A stretch of 64,000 nt of DNA. It comes from Andrena cerasifolii (taxonomy: Eukaryota; Arthropoda; Insecta; Hymenoptera; Andrenidae). The notes under the pieces were generated by a model. That model was not told where the DNA came from. It saw nothing but the letters and a program-made list of their open reading frames with translations, and searched no databases. Below, in pieces: positions 12,360 through 23,674 of the stretch. The first letter of the stretch is position 1; every line of letters begins with the position of its first letter. A program made the position numbers and the translations under genes. Location of the stretch: contig NC_135119.1 in the NCBI RefSeq assembly GCF_050908995.1, positions 9,734,001-9,798,000 of the forward strand. Reading direction: 5' to 3'.

Positions 12360-12530
12360 TTTCCCCAGCGAATTTTTATTAGGCGATTTTTTATTTTTAA
12401 GTTTCTCGCAAAGTATTGAATGTCTGCCTGAGACGCCACGGGTGGATCAATTATTTCTTTGCTCCCTATCTATCTGCAAAGTTTATTAAATTTGGTCGGT
12501 ATAACATTTCATGTAGTCCCCTTGGGAATC
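12360..12530 (+). repeat. Diverged copy of the 3' part of repeat family A
   Basis: Contains AAAGTATTGAATGTCTGCC, ATTATTTCTTTGCTCCCTAT and CATTTCATGTAGTCCCCTTG, colinear with 1790-1915. The identity is clearly lower than among the core copies. Confidence 0.5.
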
Positions 12531-13224
12531 GGGAAAAATCGTACCTGACTCGATCACCAGCCCACTATTTTGTTTTGCACAAAAAGCAAACGTGACACAA
12601 TAAAAATAAAAGAGTTGCTCGTCGTCGATGCTGGGAAAAAACAATGAGACCGTAGCAGACGCATACACAAGAGCCACTTTTTTTCAGAGACGGTTCGTTT
12701 CGTCCTCGAAATTTGTCGATGATCAACACGGCTTTTTAATTAACCATCGCTGATTAAGAAACCCATCCTATCGCAGGGCACCAGCGATAATTAGCGGAGC
12801 TCAGTCGGACGGAGTTTTTAATTGGGGAATACCCGCTGGAACAATTTCGCTTGAATCAAGGGGATACGAAAAAAATGAAACGAGAAGTTTCTCGAGTTGA
12901 CGATAGGAACAGGAACTCTTCCGTATTCGCGCCCTTGTTAATTTTACGAAAGATTCGTTACAATATGTTGTTTAATCGCGATGTTAAACAGAAGTGGATT
13001 TACTCAATTGTACTGCTGTTTATGGAATTATGTGAGAAAGATCGTATCTGAAGATAGATTAAATGAAATTTAGTTTTTAATATTTCTTTGTCTGGCATCG
13101 ATACATGTCTTTGTGTATATCTGAAATTTTTTAATCCAGATGTGTAATGAAATTGTACGTGTGAAAATCCAAAATATTGTATGAAAAGCCCATTGCTACA
13201 AATGCAAAACATGTTTACTGTATA

Positions 13225-14384
13225 CAGGGTTATATGTAATTAATGGTACAATCCGAAAGGGGTGATTCAGTAATTCACCATGAAGAAATCAAACGAAAAT
13301 AAAGAATAAAATGTTTTCATACGAGGTTCTGTTTTCGAGAAGATTAACTTTAGATATTTATCGAATACATTAATAAAATTGTATCTCGACTCGACGGATT
13401 TCACAGCTCGATTTTTATTTATCGATTACGTCAAATCTATCGTGTTCAGTGATGACAGGTATAGCGAGCATTGAACAATTAAGACAAACAATTACTGTAA
13501 CATTTGAAGCATTAGGCACGCAAAATATTAGGAAACACAATTATGCATGCAGTAAAAATAGGTATTTTCAACCATTTTTAAACTAATAATGATTTTAAAA
13601 GTAAACTAATAAAATAAACTGTTTCAAATGTGAACGACCTGTTTCTTGTATTACTTTGATCACCAAATAGAATTAATCTGAATAAAAATATGAGTAATGT
13701 AAAATTGCGGCGAAATTTATCGAGTCGAGATTAGGGCTGGGACTATTCGAATAATTTAATATTCGAATATTTTACAAATATTCGAGTGCTACGAATAAAC
13801 TTCGAATATTTGAGTATAATAACATTCGAATACTGATGTGTTCGAATATTATGGTGTGAAGTGGGTCAAAATTAGCTTACAAGATTTCACCCTGACAAAT
13901 GAACCTAAAGAACTTGATTTATAATTCACACCATACTATTCGAATACATCAGTATTCGAATACTTAAATATTCGAATAGTATTCGAGTACTTAAATATTC
14001 GAATAGTATTCGAATACTTGGATATTCGAATACTTGGATATTCGAATACTTGGATATTCGAATACTTGGATATTCGAATACTTAAATATTCGAATACTTA
14101 AATATTCGAATAGTATTCGAATACTTGGATAATCCAATTATATTCGCCAAATAATTGAGCAACTGAAGTACTCGAATATTCGAATGCCGAAAAATTCGAC
14201 AAATAGTCCCAGCCCTAGTCGTCGAGATGCAATAAAATACACACGTAGGTACTGGACAAATATATTATTTAAAGTTATTTTTCTCGAAAAGAAAGCCGTG
14301 TATGAAAACATTTTACCCTTCGTTTCATGTATATACATACAATCACCGTCTTTCCGCTTGTACCATCAATTACATCACACCCTG
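13225..14384. mobile_element. Mariner-like TIR element (CAGGGTG tips), carrying a nested insertion
   Basis: Left end CAGGGTTATATGTAATTAAT, GGTACAA; right end, inverse: CAGGGTGTGATGTAATTGAT, GGTACAA. The terminal repeats stay alignable for about 180 bp (including ATGTTTTCATAC, TTTTCGAGAA, ATCTCGACTCGA). TA lies on both sides (13223-13224, 14385-14386), as for Tc1/mariner. Removing the nested element leaves about 660 bp without a transposase frame, so it is non-autonomous. Confidence 0.8.
13732..14220. mobile_element. hAT-like foldback with ATTCGAATA repeat array, nested in the mariner-like element
   Basis: Ends TAGGGCTGGGACTATT (13732-13747) and AATAGTCCCAGCCCTA (14202-14217) are perfect inverses. 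GTCGAGAT flanks both sides (13724-13731 and 14221-14228; three extra bases GTC separate the right tip from its copy), an 8-bp duplication. The interior is palindromic: ATTATGGTGTGAA and TTCACACCATA pair around a centre near 13895. The right arm holds about ten ATTCGAATACTTGGAT-type units of 15-16 bp; the left arm has fewer, diverged units. The outer element's inverted repeat reads through the insertion, confirming the order of events. Confidence 0.85.
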
Positions 14385-14389
14385 TATGC

Positions 14390-15425
14390 AAACTGAAAGT
14401 GTGAAATATGTAAAATTTTCTACATCAGTCGTTGAGCGTGACTGCGTTTACGCAGAATGAAATATGAGTAAGAACATTTAAACTTTCAAAGTAATTACAC
14501 CAGCATAAATTAGTTACATCCTAATAAATTCATACAACAATTACACAAGATTCTTTATGCAATGTGGTACTAAAATATACTTTTCACAATTAGTAAAATA
14601 CTATTTCTTGCGTTGCATATTTACTTCCTCCCTTTCTATTTACTTTTTCCCCTTCTCATTACTTGTATCATTCATCCTACACTTTCCCAAGGATCTTTGA
14701 GCAGGTAGCTATTCCATCCTTTTCTCAGCTCCGATTTCTTCAATACACTTCGATGTTCCACATCCATCCCTGCTTCATTCTACCAGAGTCACTTAAACTG
14801 CATGTACCTACATAGAATTTACCTTCTACCCAATTCAAGAACATTCATCGAAAATCAATCCACGATTTTCCCTCGTCGCCTGACACTCACAGCGCCCCCT
14901 TAGATGCTGCAGGGAAGCTGTAATTGTGGCCACAAATGTTAGACGTAGCAAAGTCGACAATAGATTTCCGCAAGGTTCTCCTGCAGGGGCGAAATCGAAC
15001 TCTCCCTTCCCTGCTGATATCCGCATTAATGACAATGGACGACTTCTCATAAGTTTCAGCGTGGTTCTCCAGCTGTTCTGGGCACATCGCTGCCTCAGAC
15101 ACTCGTCGCTAGATTTATTTCCTCGGCGGCGCGTTGCACGTTATGTACGAGACTTGTCGAATTGGATTTGCCTCGACAGGATCCTCGTTCAGACGTCAAG
15201 AACTTCTCACCCTCCTATCCTTCTCTGCGCACGGTTATCCTGCCAACTTCAGGCGATGATGCACCTACGTCTCGTACAATCTTCCCGACAATCCCGTCTT
15301 GCTCCGTGCCAGACTTTCGGCGCTGGATTTATCATATGGAAAGACACTCCTTTCTTATTGATACACCTGCTAAGCACACGCTGTGAACTGTTATGTTGCG
15401 CGCGGTCTTCGAATTTCGCCAATGG
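14390..15425. other. Non-coding stretch with a 186-codon frame of unknown meaning
   Basis: A plus-strand frame spans 14926-15486. It overlaps frames on the other strand, has no recognised domain, and runs into a repeat tip (CTAAGGGGGTATTC) at 15439. I do not call it a gene, though transposon-derived coding sequence cannot be excluded. Confidence 0.3.
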
Positions 15426-15438
15426 TATCACGCGGTAC

Positions 15439-15600
15439 ACTAAGGGGGTATTCTACCGAAAAAAATTAAATTTTTTTATTTTCTAATAGTTTAGGGTTTC
15501 GAAAATATGTCCCTAAAATATTAAAGTGAAATTCGAAAAACTCCCAGAGTTATAGGGGCTTAAGGCCGGCAGTCGTTCCCTCCACCCTGTATCTAGGGGA
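15439..15600 (+). repeat. Possible end of a TTAA-type element (AAGGGGGTATTC tip)
   Basis: The sequence begins TAAGGGGGTATTCTACCG. The same tip, inverted, ends at 40408 (GAATACCCCCTTAA). The terminal CTAA here is not TTAA, so any duplication has decayed. No opposite end identified. Confidence 0.3.
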
Positions 15601-17272
15601 GCTTCCCTTGTAAGTAGTCAACCCAACCAACTTATTATCTTACATTTTTTTCATATAAAATTCTACATTATTCCTCTGAATACGCCAGCATTTTTAACGA
15701 AACCAACGATACTTGAACCGAAATTATCTGAAAATGATTAAGAGCCAATTAACAAGTGCCCCGGCACATTCGCCTTCGCCAGAGCGATTGGCTCTTAAGG
15801 ATATCCGAACAGGACTTGCAACCCAACTTATGTAACTTCTGTTAATAGTTCTTGTCAAGTTTATTCCCCGAGCAGGGTAAAATCGATACAATTAGCGTTT
15901 CAAGTGGTTCGTAACACTCGGAATAAGTCGAGAGCTTCGAACGGAACCATCGTGCGATATTGCTGCTGATCACGTGGTAATAAATCGCAGAACCAGTGCC
16001 TCGTGCATTAAATATTCAAAGAATACGTTTCGAAATGCCAGGCTTAAATGTCAGTATTACTTCTGACAGCGAGTAATATCTGTCCGCCGAATATCGATTA
16101 TCGTAACCGACACAAGGAAAGGGTGAGGCACACGACTGCGAAGCCAACGATAAACGTAAACGCGATTCCCCTCCTGAATATTCATTCGGACCGTGTGATT
16201 ATTTATTTTCCCAAGCGTGTCGAATTTTTCCACCGTATATTTTCGGCAGGAGGAACCAACCCGCAGAGGCCCGTTGGAAGCTGGCGATTTATGGAAAGTC
16301 ATCGAGTCGACCGAAATTATAATTAACGCGCGCGCCATTCGTTTCAAATTGCATTCAACGGGGTGCTTTGTAACTGTGCTGCTCAAATTCAGATTTCCTT
16401 CCATTTCAGGTGGGTTCGTAGCAGACTTACGAGGGAAGTTAGGCGACGCGGCTTTTCAAAAAATTATCCAACTTTGTGGTGCAAGTAAAGTACAACCATA
16501 TTTTTTGCTGCTGCCATAGTGCGGTTTTAAAGGGTGAAATCAGCCCTTGAAAAAAATGCAGAATTTTCTATTTCGTGGAATATCTCGAGAACGGTGAAGG
16601 ATATCGAAAAGAAGTTAAAATAAAAGTTGCATCCCCTTTATTATATCTACAAAACTGCGTAAAAATAATTGTCGAATTAAGGATTGGTGGTGGGGGTAAC
16701 TTGAAAAGTATGGAGATATGAAGTATCTCGTTACTTATTGATTTCATGAAAACTGTTTTATATGCAACATATTGCGCATGGTGGGGCTTGTTAAACAGAC
16801 GCATTTTAGTTTTTGAATATTTTATATTTTCTGAGATATCAAAGTGACTTTCAGTTTTTTAAATGGCACTGCATAATTTCTTTACTACTGCGTTGTAGTT
16901 ACTGTTCCTGATTTCTCTATATTTTTTGTTTCTCGAGAAATCAGAAATCAGATCATACAAATATAAATCGGATTTTTTATCCGATGCTGAGTTTTCTTTT
17001 AATTGACGAAAATCAGGCAGGATTTATGATAAAAATTGAAACCTTTACTTTAAACATCAGCGATTTTTCCCAAATCAATATTTCGAAAAATCCTTCGTTC
17101 AAATACTAGATAATATAATATAATAAGTAAATTCTTTTGAATTTTTTACTTCAGATGATCGACTTTCGAGCAGCAGTGGTCACCGCAGACGCCTTTTTTT
17201 GAGAGAACCTTCGAGTGATGGACCGTAACTTAGTTATTGATAAATATTTTTAAATAAAAAAATTAGGATGCA
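15601..17272. other. Non-coding stretch, nothing firm
   Basis: Contains CpG-rich sequence at 15900-16450 and an AT-rich block at 16530-16860 whose phrases (TATCTCGAGAACGG, GGAGATATGAAG) have the style of the dispersed MITE interiors, but no paired ends were found. Confidence 0.35.
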
Positions 17273-17393
17273 CGGTACTAGATGCAATCCTTAAAAGGAA
17301 AAAAGATTTTCTGAGAAATGTGTTATAGCTTTTGAGTAAAAAATTTCCAAAGACCACCCTTTTTCGGCCTCCTGACTGAGCATGACCCCTTAA
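17273..17393 (-). repeat. TTAA-type element end, copy 1
   Basis: A 121-bp segment repeated almost perfectly at 18760-18882. Read on the minus strand it starts TTAAGGGGTCATGCTCAGTC, AGGAGGCCGAAAA, matching in plan the tip of the foldback at 40413 (GGGGTTATACCTAGTCAGGC, GGCCGAAAA). TTAA borders it at 17390-17393. Confidence 0.7.
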
Positions 17394-18759
17394 GAAAAAG
17401 ACCCAAAAGGCGGCAAATTTTAAATCCGGCCCACTGTGCGGCCGCGGCGCACCCTCTATATTATATGTATATGGTTACTATACTATTTAGTATTATTTAA
17501 GTTTAAATATTACTCGCTACATTTTTTCTCTATATTTCTGTATATCCTTTAAAGATTACTCTAAAAGACGCATTTATCACACATTGGTCATCCTTAAGAA
17601 ACTCACCCCACGTACACATATATAAACACCCTCGCGATCGCCTTTTAACCATTCGAAACAGCGCTGACATCCATTCATTCGAAGCTCGCACTCCGACAAA
17701 AATAAAATTACTCAACAAGCTTCCGCAAGAAGTTTGCACCTGTTCAAACAATATTTCTTAAATTAAGAAGAGAATAATTCTTTTATCCCAGTTGTAAAAA
17801 TACGCAAGATTTAAAATCCAGAAACGGCAACGAAATACACAATACCTGCACCGAAGAAAATGCCATTGCACTGGTTGGATGCAGCCACGCGCGTAACACC
17901 AACAAATTATTTTTTTCCACCCTATCTAGTTCGACCGTTTGGCCGAGAAGCGATAAGTCACGCAGTATTAAGGGAAATATTTCCGCGGAACGTCGCGGAA
18001 AGACAGCGCTAAAAAACAAAAATGCGGGATGAACGGCCGTTGCGCCGAGAGGCAGAGACATAAAAAATGTTGGAGGATCACGAGCAATTTCCATTGGACG
18101 AGGGCGGAACGGGTATTACGCCTGCAGGCAGATTTTATACGGTGATAGAGTTCGACTGGCACGACCGTTTTGCAATATACGTACAGGCACTCGGTGGACA
18201 GTCATCCAACGATTTTCTACGCATTCTGATTTCCGTTCCGGCTGGGGAAGTAGTGCTTTTTCGACACGACGCTTTGCTACCATCGTCAACTCTCTAGTCT
18301 GCCTATACAGGGTGCAGCAGTGGCAAAAGCTGAGACAGGATGATTCGTCGTGTATAAATTGGTTGTTGCGGCTTTGAAATTAATCCTGTTCGCGCAACGC
18401 TACGTTTCTGAGAAAAAACGACTTGAACTACTCGAAGTTGTTCTTTTAGTACGCGCGCACTTACTTACCGTGAATCGATTTGTCGAAATTCATCGAATGT
18501 GATTTATAAAACAAAGGTGTTGGAGAAAATTAAGTATTTATTCTCTGTATTTTGATAACTTTGAAAATGTTGAAAATACTGAACTCACTATGTAGTTGAT
18601 GTCTTGCACGAAATGCGAGAAGAGTTCAACTATAATAACTTTCGTATAATGCGAAAATAAGAATTCCACTTTTTCCGTACTTTGAACTTGTGGGTGTATA
18701 CTTTTCACACGCATGTGTGCAGGAAAATGGATTAACATGTAACCAGAAAAATTAACAAA
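17394..18759. other. Non-coding stretch between the two TTAA-end copies
   Basis: Includes GCGGCCGCGGCGC near 17440, a mariner-like tip CAGGGTGCAGCAGTGG at 18308, and frames on both strands around 17783-18297 without recognisable domains. Confidence 0.35.
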
Positions 18760-18882
18760 CGGTGCTAGATGCAATCCTTAAAAGGAAAAAAGATTTTTTG
18801 AGAAATGTGTTATAGCTTTTGAGTAAAAAATTTCCAAAGACCACCCTTTTTTTCGGCCTCCTGACTGAGCACGACCCCTTAA
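18760..18882 (-). repeat. TTAA-type element end, copy 2
   Basis: Nearly identical to 17273-17393 (only a few substitutions and a 2-bp length difference in a T run), same orientation. Ends GACCCCTTAA at 18882. The high identity suggests a recent insertion or local duplication. Confidence 0.7.
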
Positions 18883-18889
18883 CCTTAAA

Positions 18890-19590
18890 ATTTGAAAACC
18901 AATCGCTAGTTTATTCTGTATAAATTCCCGAAAATACCCATGACTCTTCGGGCATGCGAAAGAGAACCCCACCTTAAATATCCAGATATGGAGTTACGAG
19001 CGGTAGGCGCAAGTGCAGGCGTACTGTAAGAAATTTCAAAGTCCTTTTTGTCGAACACGACGCGTGAGAAAGTTTGTTCCGAATATTTGGCATATTTTTG
19101 CACGAGGGGGTGACTGTGCACTGTGATCTCGCTTGTACCACGAATTTTGGCCGTACTCTGTAGAGAGAATTATCGCAGGCTCAAACCACTCCTCGTACGG
19201 AAAGTCTAATATTTTACTAGCGGGAGCACTTTCGCCTCTCCATTTTGTGCAAGCGCGCTAGTTTGCAACCGTGAAATGCCTCGCGAGCCGCGCACCGCAG
19301 TGTGCGAAAAACTGTTCCCCCTAAAAGTTGCACGCCTCGGAATGTTATGAATAGAAATGAACGTCAATCGGTATCTATTTGGCGCGTTACTTTTTCCGTC
19401 CATATTTTTACTTACTGCCTCAGCATCGTGCACGGACGAAGCAACGCATATCTACCATGCCTTTTTGAAATTACAAAAAATCTGTCGTGTGTCGCGAAAA
19501 TAGCAATTACGCGGCACACTTTGATCGAGTGACGTGTAGAATTTTATTGCGAAGTTTAATGTTGTGTTGTGCGAGCAGTACCTAAAGATT
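18890..19590. other. Non-coding stretch, nothing recognised
   Basis: CpG-containing sequence with short frames on both strands, no domains and no paired repeats seen. Confidence 0.4.
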
Positions 19591-19596
19591 CATCTT

Positions 19597-19983
19597 CTAA
19601 TGTTGCAAAGCAAGAGTAAATTTTTGGATTCCAACAGCAGAGAAACGTTTCATGAAACCCAAAGTCTTCGAGGCTTTGTTAGTAATCACTGAATAGTGTT
19701 TGGAAAAATCTAGCGTGGATGTAATATGAACCCCAAGGTCCTTAATTTCATTTACTTCGTTTAGGAGAGAATTCTCCAAACTATACGCATAAACAATTGC
19801 TTTCATATTACGAGAGAACATACATGACATGACACTTAGAAAAGTTAAGATTTAGCATGTTTAAGTTGCAGCAATCTAGAAATCTATCCAGATCCGATTG
19901 CATTTCAAGATAATCAGGGTGCCCCGATATTTTTTTATAGATAAAGTCATCCGCATATAAAAGGAACTTGCTGTGCAAGAAAA

Positions 19984-20027
<44 letters not shown>

Positions 20028-20175
20028 TTATTAATATTAATAAAGATATTAAAGAGAAACGGCCCAAGATGTGACCCTTGGGGCACTCCTGATGATGAAA
20101 CGATTGGATCAGAATAGGTATCGTTATATGCACTATTGTTTATTCTGCTTCGTTGTAATAAAATTATATGAATTT
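19597..20175 (-). pseudogene. Fragment of a non-LTR retrotransposon reverse transcriptase (Jockey/CR1-like)
   Basis: On the minus strand a frame beginning near 20175 reads into SSSGVPQGSHLGPFLFNIFI (the conserved GVPQGS motif), then LLYADDF (the YADD catalytic motif with both aspartates) near 19955. A second frame, from about 19830, has EIKDLGVHITSTLDFSKHY and NKASKTLGFMKR, the typical continuation of the palm/thumb region in Jockey/CR1-type LINEs. The two parts are in different frames, so at least one frameshift separates them. A (TA)n run has expanded between GVPQGS and YADD, replacing the residues normally there. The endonuclease, 5' part and 3' end are missing. It is dead on arrival or long decayed. 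Family identity is from motif recognition, not from a search. Confidence 0.85.
19988..20025. repeat. (TA)n microsatellite inside the LINE fragment
   Basis: About 18 TA units, in frame as alternating Ile-Tyr codons when read on the minus strand. Confidence 0.95.
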
Positions 20176-20179
20176 TTTA

Positions 20180-21337
20180 AATTAACTAGGACCTGTAAGG
20201 AACAATTCTTAATAACAATATAAACATAGTTTATAGTAGGAGTGTGTGTTTCTAGTAATTAAAAATAATCATGATTTTATCTATTTTGTATATTTTCAAG
20301 TTATATGTATAAGCGACTATATAATTATAATATATCATTGAGATCGTTTCGAACACTCCGCATGTTTATAGGCATGCAATGTATTTAATAATAAGCATGT
20401 AAAATGAAATTAAAATTTAACTGGAAATTTCGTAATATTCATTTGAAAAACTTCTGTCACTCTAGAGCACTGCTGCGCTAACTTTACCAACCTCCGTTAT
20501 AACTCTATGCTTAAATATGTATACATTTCCTCCCTCTCTCTCTCTCACACTTCTCTCCGGGCGTTTCACTACACATATATGTCTATGTGCAAACGTGCTA
20601 AACCACTTTGGCCGTCATGCGTGCACCATGCGTTTGGCACGTACCATATGTCACAGGAAACCGATGGCACCTCGGTTCGATCGATGGTCCTAAAAACGTG
20701 GAGTAAGCTCGATGGCACTCAAGCGTAAATAAGTTATATTACACCGCGATATCAATTTATTAATTCTGTACCCCTTTTTCTGTCCTCGTACATCCGGTGC
20801 TGGTTTCAACAATCTTTTAGAATCATAATTAGACTCATAGCTTGATAATTAAATAATATTATCAGCAGTTCCAGGTTTCGTATTCACTTGTAAAAGTGGA
20901 AGAAGCTGAACTACATATTTAGTAATAATTAATATTATGATATTCTACTGTATATTCCTATGAGTATTTATAAGTAATAATTATACTGACATTTGAATCA
21001 TTTAATACAGAGATTACCTTCTTCTATGTCGAGGGAATTTAATATACTATGTATCTACTTATAAGAATTATAATTATCCTTTCACAAATACTTGTGTTGT
21101 TAATCGTGGAAGAAAATATGAAGGAAAATCATATGTGTTTAAACTCATCTAATGTTCCTTCCACTACACACTTTTGCTTGTAGGTAGATTTCTTATACTT
21201 TTCTCCCATATTTTGAGTTGATTTATTAAAATGTTAAACATTCTTTATATAACTAAATAAATACTCATAAACAACAATATATAGGTTTTCGTTTTTTGTT
21301 TATTCTTAGTCGACTGAATGCGTACCAGATCAGTAAG
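20180..21337. other. AT-rich non-coding stretch
   Basis: Low-complexity AT-rich sequence with a (CT)n run at 20530-20547. Nothing gene-like seen. Confidence 0.5.
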
Positions 21338-21339
21338 TA

Positions 21340-21584
21340 CAGTAAATACTCGTTATGAGCCCGTTTCTACTTCGCGTTTAAAGCCCGGCGATTTTCCCCG
21401 CCATTTCTTGGAATCCTTCGGACGAGAGTGGGGGATCCCGGGAACGAGAGAGAGGCTTCTTCGTTTCCTCTCGCTCGTTTTTGTGTTTTCTCACTCGCGC
21501 CATTGGCCACGCGGAATAGTGTTCGCAACTCGCTAAGAGCCCGCCGCCAGCCCCGTTTGTCGAGCTCATAACGAGGATTTACTG
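21340..21584. mobile_element. Pogo/Tigger-like MITE, copy 1
   Basis: Left end CAGTAAATACTCGTTATGAG; right end, inverse: CAGTAAATCCTCGTTATGAG. TA on both sides (21338-21339, 21585-21586). The tip resembles the CAGTnnAnCCTCGTTATAACG pattern of pogo/Tigger elements. The 245-bp GC-richer interior holds short frames only. Motifs GATTTTCCCCGCCATTTCTT and GGAATCC recur in the copy at 28407. Confidence 0.85.
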
Positions 21585-21589
21585 TACAT

Positions 21590-22355
21590 ACATATAAAAT
21601 TAATATGCTAAAAAACGAAGACTTATGAATCTTGTTCAACATTTTCGATTTATTTTCGTACAAGAAACCATCCTATGCCCGCTGGTACCACCTGTCCTCA
21701 CTCATCTTCTGTACATATAATTCAACTACAGCAACAGAAACATTCGCCTTATTATTGAAGAAAAACGTGCTCACTGCTGTCTGACTCAGCAAAGAAGTCA
21801 ATCATCTGAAATTCGTGATCCTACCAACTTCATCCGCTAATAATGGTTATCCAGAATACACACATCGAGTGAAACAATCAACCAAAGTATCCTGGGCAAT
21901 TACAGGGGACGCGCTCTTACCCGTAGATTCTCAGCAATGAGGTCAGCTCACGGATTAAAGGAAAATCCCTAATACCATTTTCCCCGCCATTAGAGGGTTT
22001 ATTGATCCCTGGATTCTAATGTATTCCTACAGGAACGATGTATCTGCTCGAAAGCAATACGCATCCCCAGCCAGTGAGCGTATTTTTTCCACGCAAACGC
22101 CACGTCCGCCGACGAACGCATCCGACGTGAAACTTGCTAACACATCTGCAACGCAACCAGTGAAAACAGAACTACCGAAACTGTCGAAATAACGCGAATA
22201 ATTTTCGTGTTTCCATACTCCAATTCAAAGTTGCTTACGCGTGTGATGGATGGAAAATAGTAAAATATCTGCAAGCTACTTTTTTCAATCCCTACGTGTA
22301 ACGATTCTGGCTCAGGATGGTTTTAGTAGGTATACAAAAAATAAACACATGTATG
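21590..22355. other. Non-coding stretch, nothing recognised
   Basis: No domain-bearing frame or paired ends seen. Confidence 0.4.
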
Positions 22356-22357
22356 TA

Positions 22358-23089
22358 CAGGGTTGTTCTAGAAACTGGGACAAGCTTAGCTCTTTTCCAC
22401 GCAAAGCTACAGGGAATTGATAGAGGGAAACGTTGAATGTTTTAATAACAATTTTGTTTCGTGAATGCGTTGATGTAAGTACAAAATGCACTTTTTTTAA
22501 GTTTAACCTTAGAATTTTTTTTACATAAATGGATTCTTTTTAAACGTTTTTATTCACCTTCGGTCCTCTATTTGTTTGTTCGTATGTTTCTATGTTTCTA
22601 TGTTTGTATGTTTGTATGTTGCATGTTTGTATACATGTATGGTTCAAATCTGGCAACTCAAATTTAACCCAGCGCTGTCCAAGCCGGGGCTCGCGAGTCC
22701 TTTGGGCCTCTCCCACTTTCATCTGCGTCGTCAGGGATACCGCGTGACATCAAAGAGGCGACCATGACAGGTTACCGCCTCCGTCATCAAGGAAACTCAA
22801 ACGCTACACATGACGCGCGATTAGTGACAGTGGTGACACACGCCACCACAGCGAGCCAATGCCTCTTTAGTGTCGCACGTCGCACGGTTTCCCTGAGAAC
22901 TTAGGCAACGATTATACTGCTGCCGTAACCTCAGATCGGTCGAAAAATCAAACTGATTTGAACGGAAGCAGGCGCATAAGAAGCCCCGCCACTGAACAGC
23001 GCAGATTTAGGCCAGTCTATTTTTTCCTCCACCTTATAATTTTAACCAAACAAGGATCACAACTTGTCCCAGTTGCATGGTCCACCCTC
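22358..23089. mobile_element. Mariner-like TIR element (CAGGGTTGTTC tip) with hAT-like insertion and microsatellite
   Basis: Left end CAGGGTTGTTCTAGAAACTG, GGACAAG; right end, inverse: GAGGGTGGACCATGCAACTG, GGACAAG. TA lies at both borders (22356-22357; 23090-23091). Inside are a degenerate (TGTTTSTA)n tract at 22573-22640 and, at 22670, CAGCGCTGTCCAAGCCGGGG with CTCGCGAG, the look of a hAT terminus. No transposase frame. Confidence 0.65.
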
Positions 23090-23115
23090 TATAGTCTATA
23101 TAGTCATCACACTAA

Positions 23116-23305
23116 CAAGGGGAGTGGTAGACACCGATTTTCATGAGCCTTGGCACGGTGGATCTATGTCGAAAATAAGTAAATAGGTGTCCGAGCGTTT
23201 CAGTCAATAGGCCTTAATAATAGAGATATTTACATGGAAATTATTAAAAATTTCATAGTGGCCGTGGGGTTTTAGTGGGTAAAAATCCCACACTACCCTG
23301 TATAT
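23116..23305 (+). mobile_element. Single arm of the CAAGGGGA foldback family
   Basis: Begins TAA-CAAGGGGAGTGGTAGAC and continues colinear with the left arm of the foldback at 38449: GAGCCTTGGCACG, GTGTCCGAGCGTTTCAG, TTAATAATAGAGATATTTAC and the GGGGTTTTAGTGGGTAAAAA block. It stops at CCACACTACCCTG near 23302. Only one arm is present, so it is a truncated or solo copy. Confidence 0.8.
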
Positions 23306-23444
23306 ATATACATAAATAGGAATTGAACAAATCTCGTACACATAAAGCAACCGTTAAAGGGCCCTATACACGTTGAGATATGTATCGATACAGATCGCGA
23401 TACAGGTTTCATAAAACTGGCATCGTGCTCGCCAGCCAGGAGGA

Positions 23445-23670
23445 CAGTGGCGGATTTAACAGGGCGGCTGATGAGCAGTTGCCGCCTGGGCCCCTGCCCA
23501 GAAGGCCCCCCAGGGCCCCATCTCCAAAAAAATTATGAGTAGGTATAGGTATCCAAATACTACATTTCTTTTTTTCGTACTATTACACTTGGCCCGTTTT
23601 TAGTAAACTATCTCTTCATTTTCCCGAAGAAATGGGCCCCTCAGAACGTTTGCCACCTAGGTAACTACTA
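23445..23670 (+). mobile_element. Possible hAT terminus (CAGTGGCGGATTTA)
   Basis: The CAGTGGCGGATTTAACAGGG tip is a form often seen at hAT ends in animals. GCCGCCTGGGCCCCT and an inverted, diverged partner (GGGCCCCTCAG, TTTGCCACCTAGG at 23633-23660) suggest a short folded element. No clear duplication seen. Confidence 0.4.
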
Positions 23671-23674
23671 ATAT

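Noticed and set aside
14926..15486. 186-codon plus-strand frame, the longest in the window
   Set aside because: No recognised domain, overlapped by frames on the other strand, no splice or promoter context, and its 3' end lies in a repeat tip.
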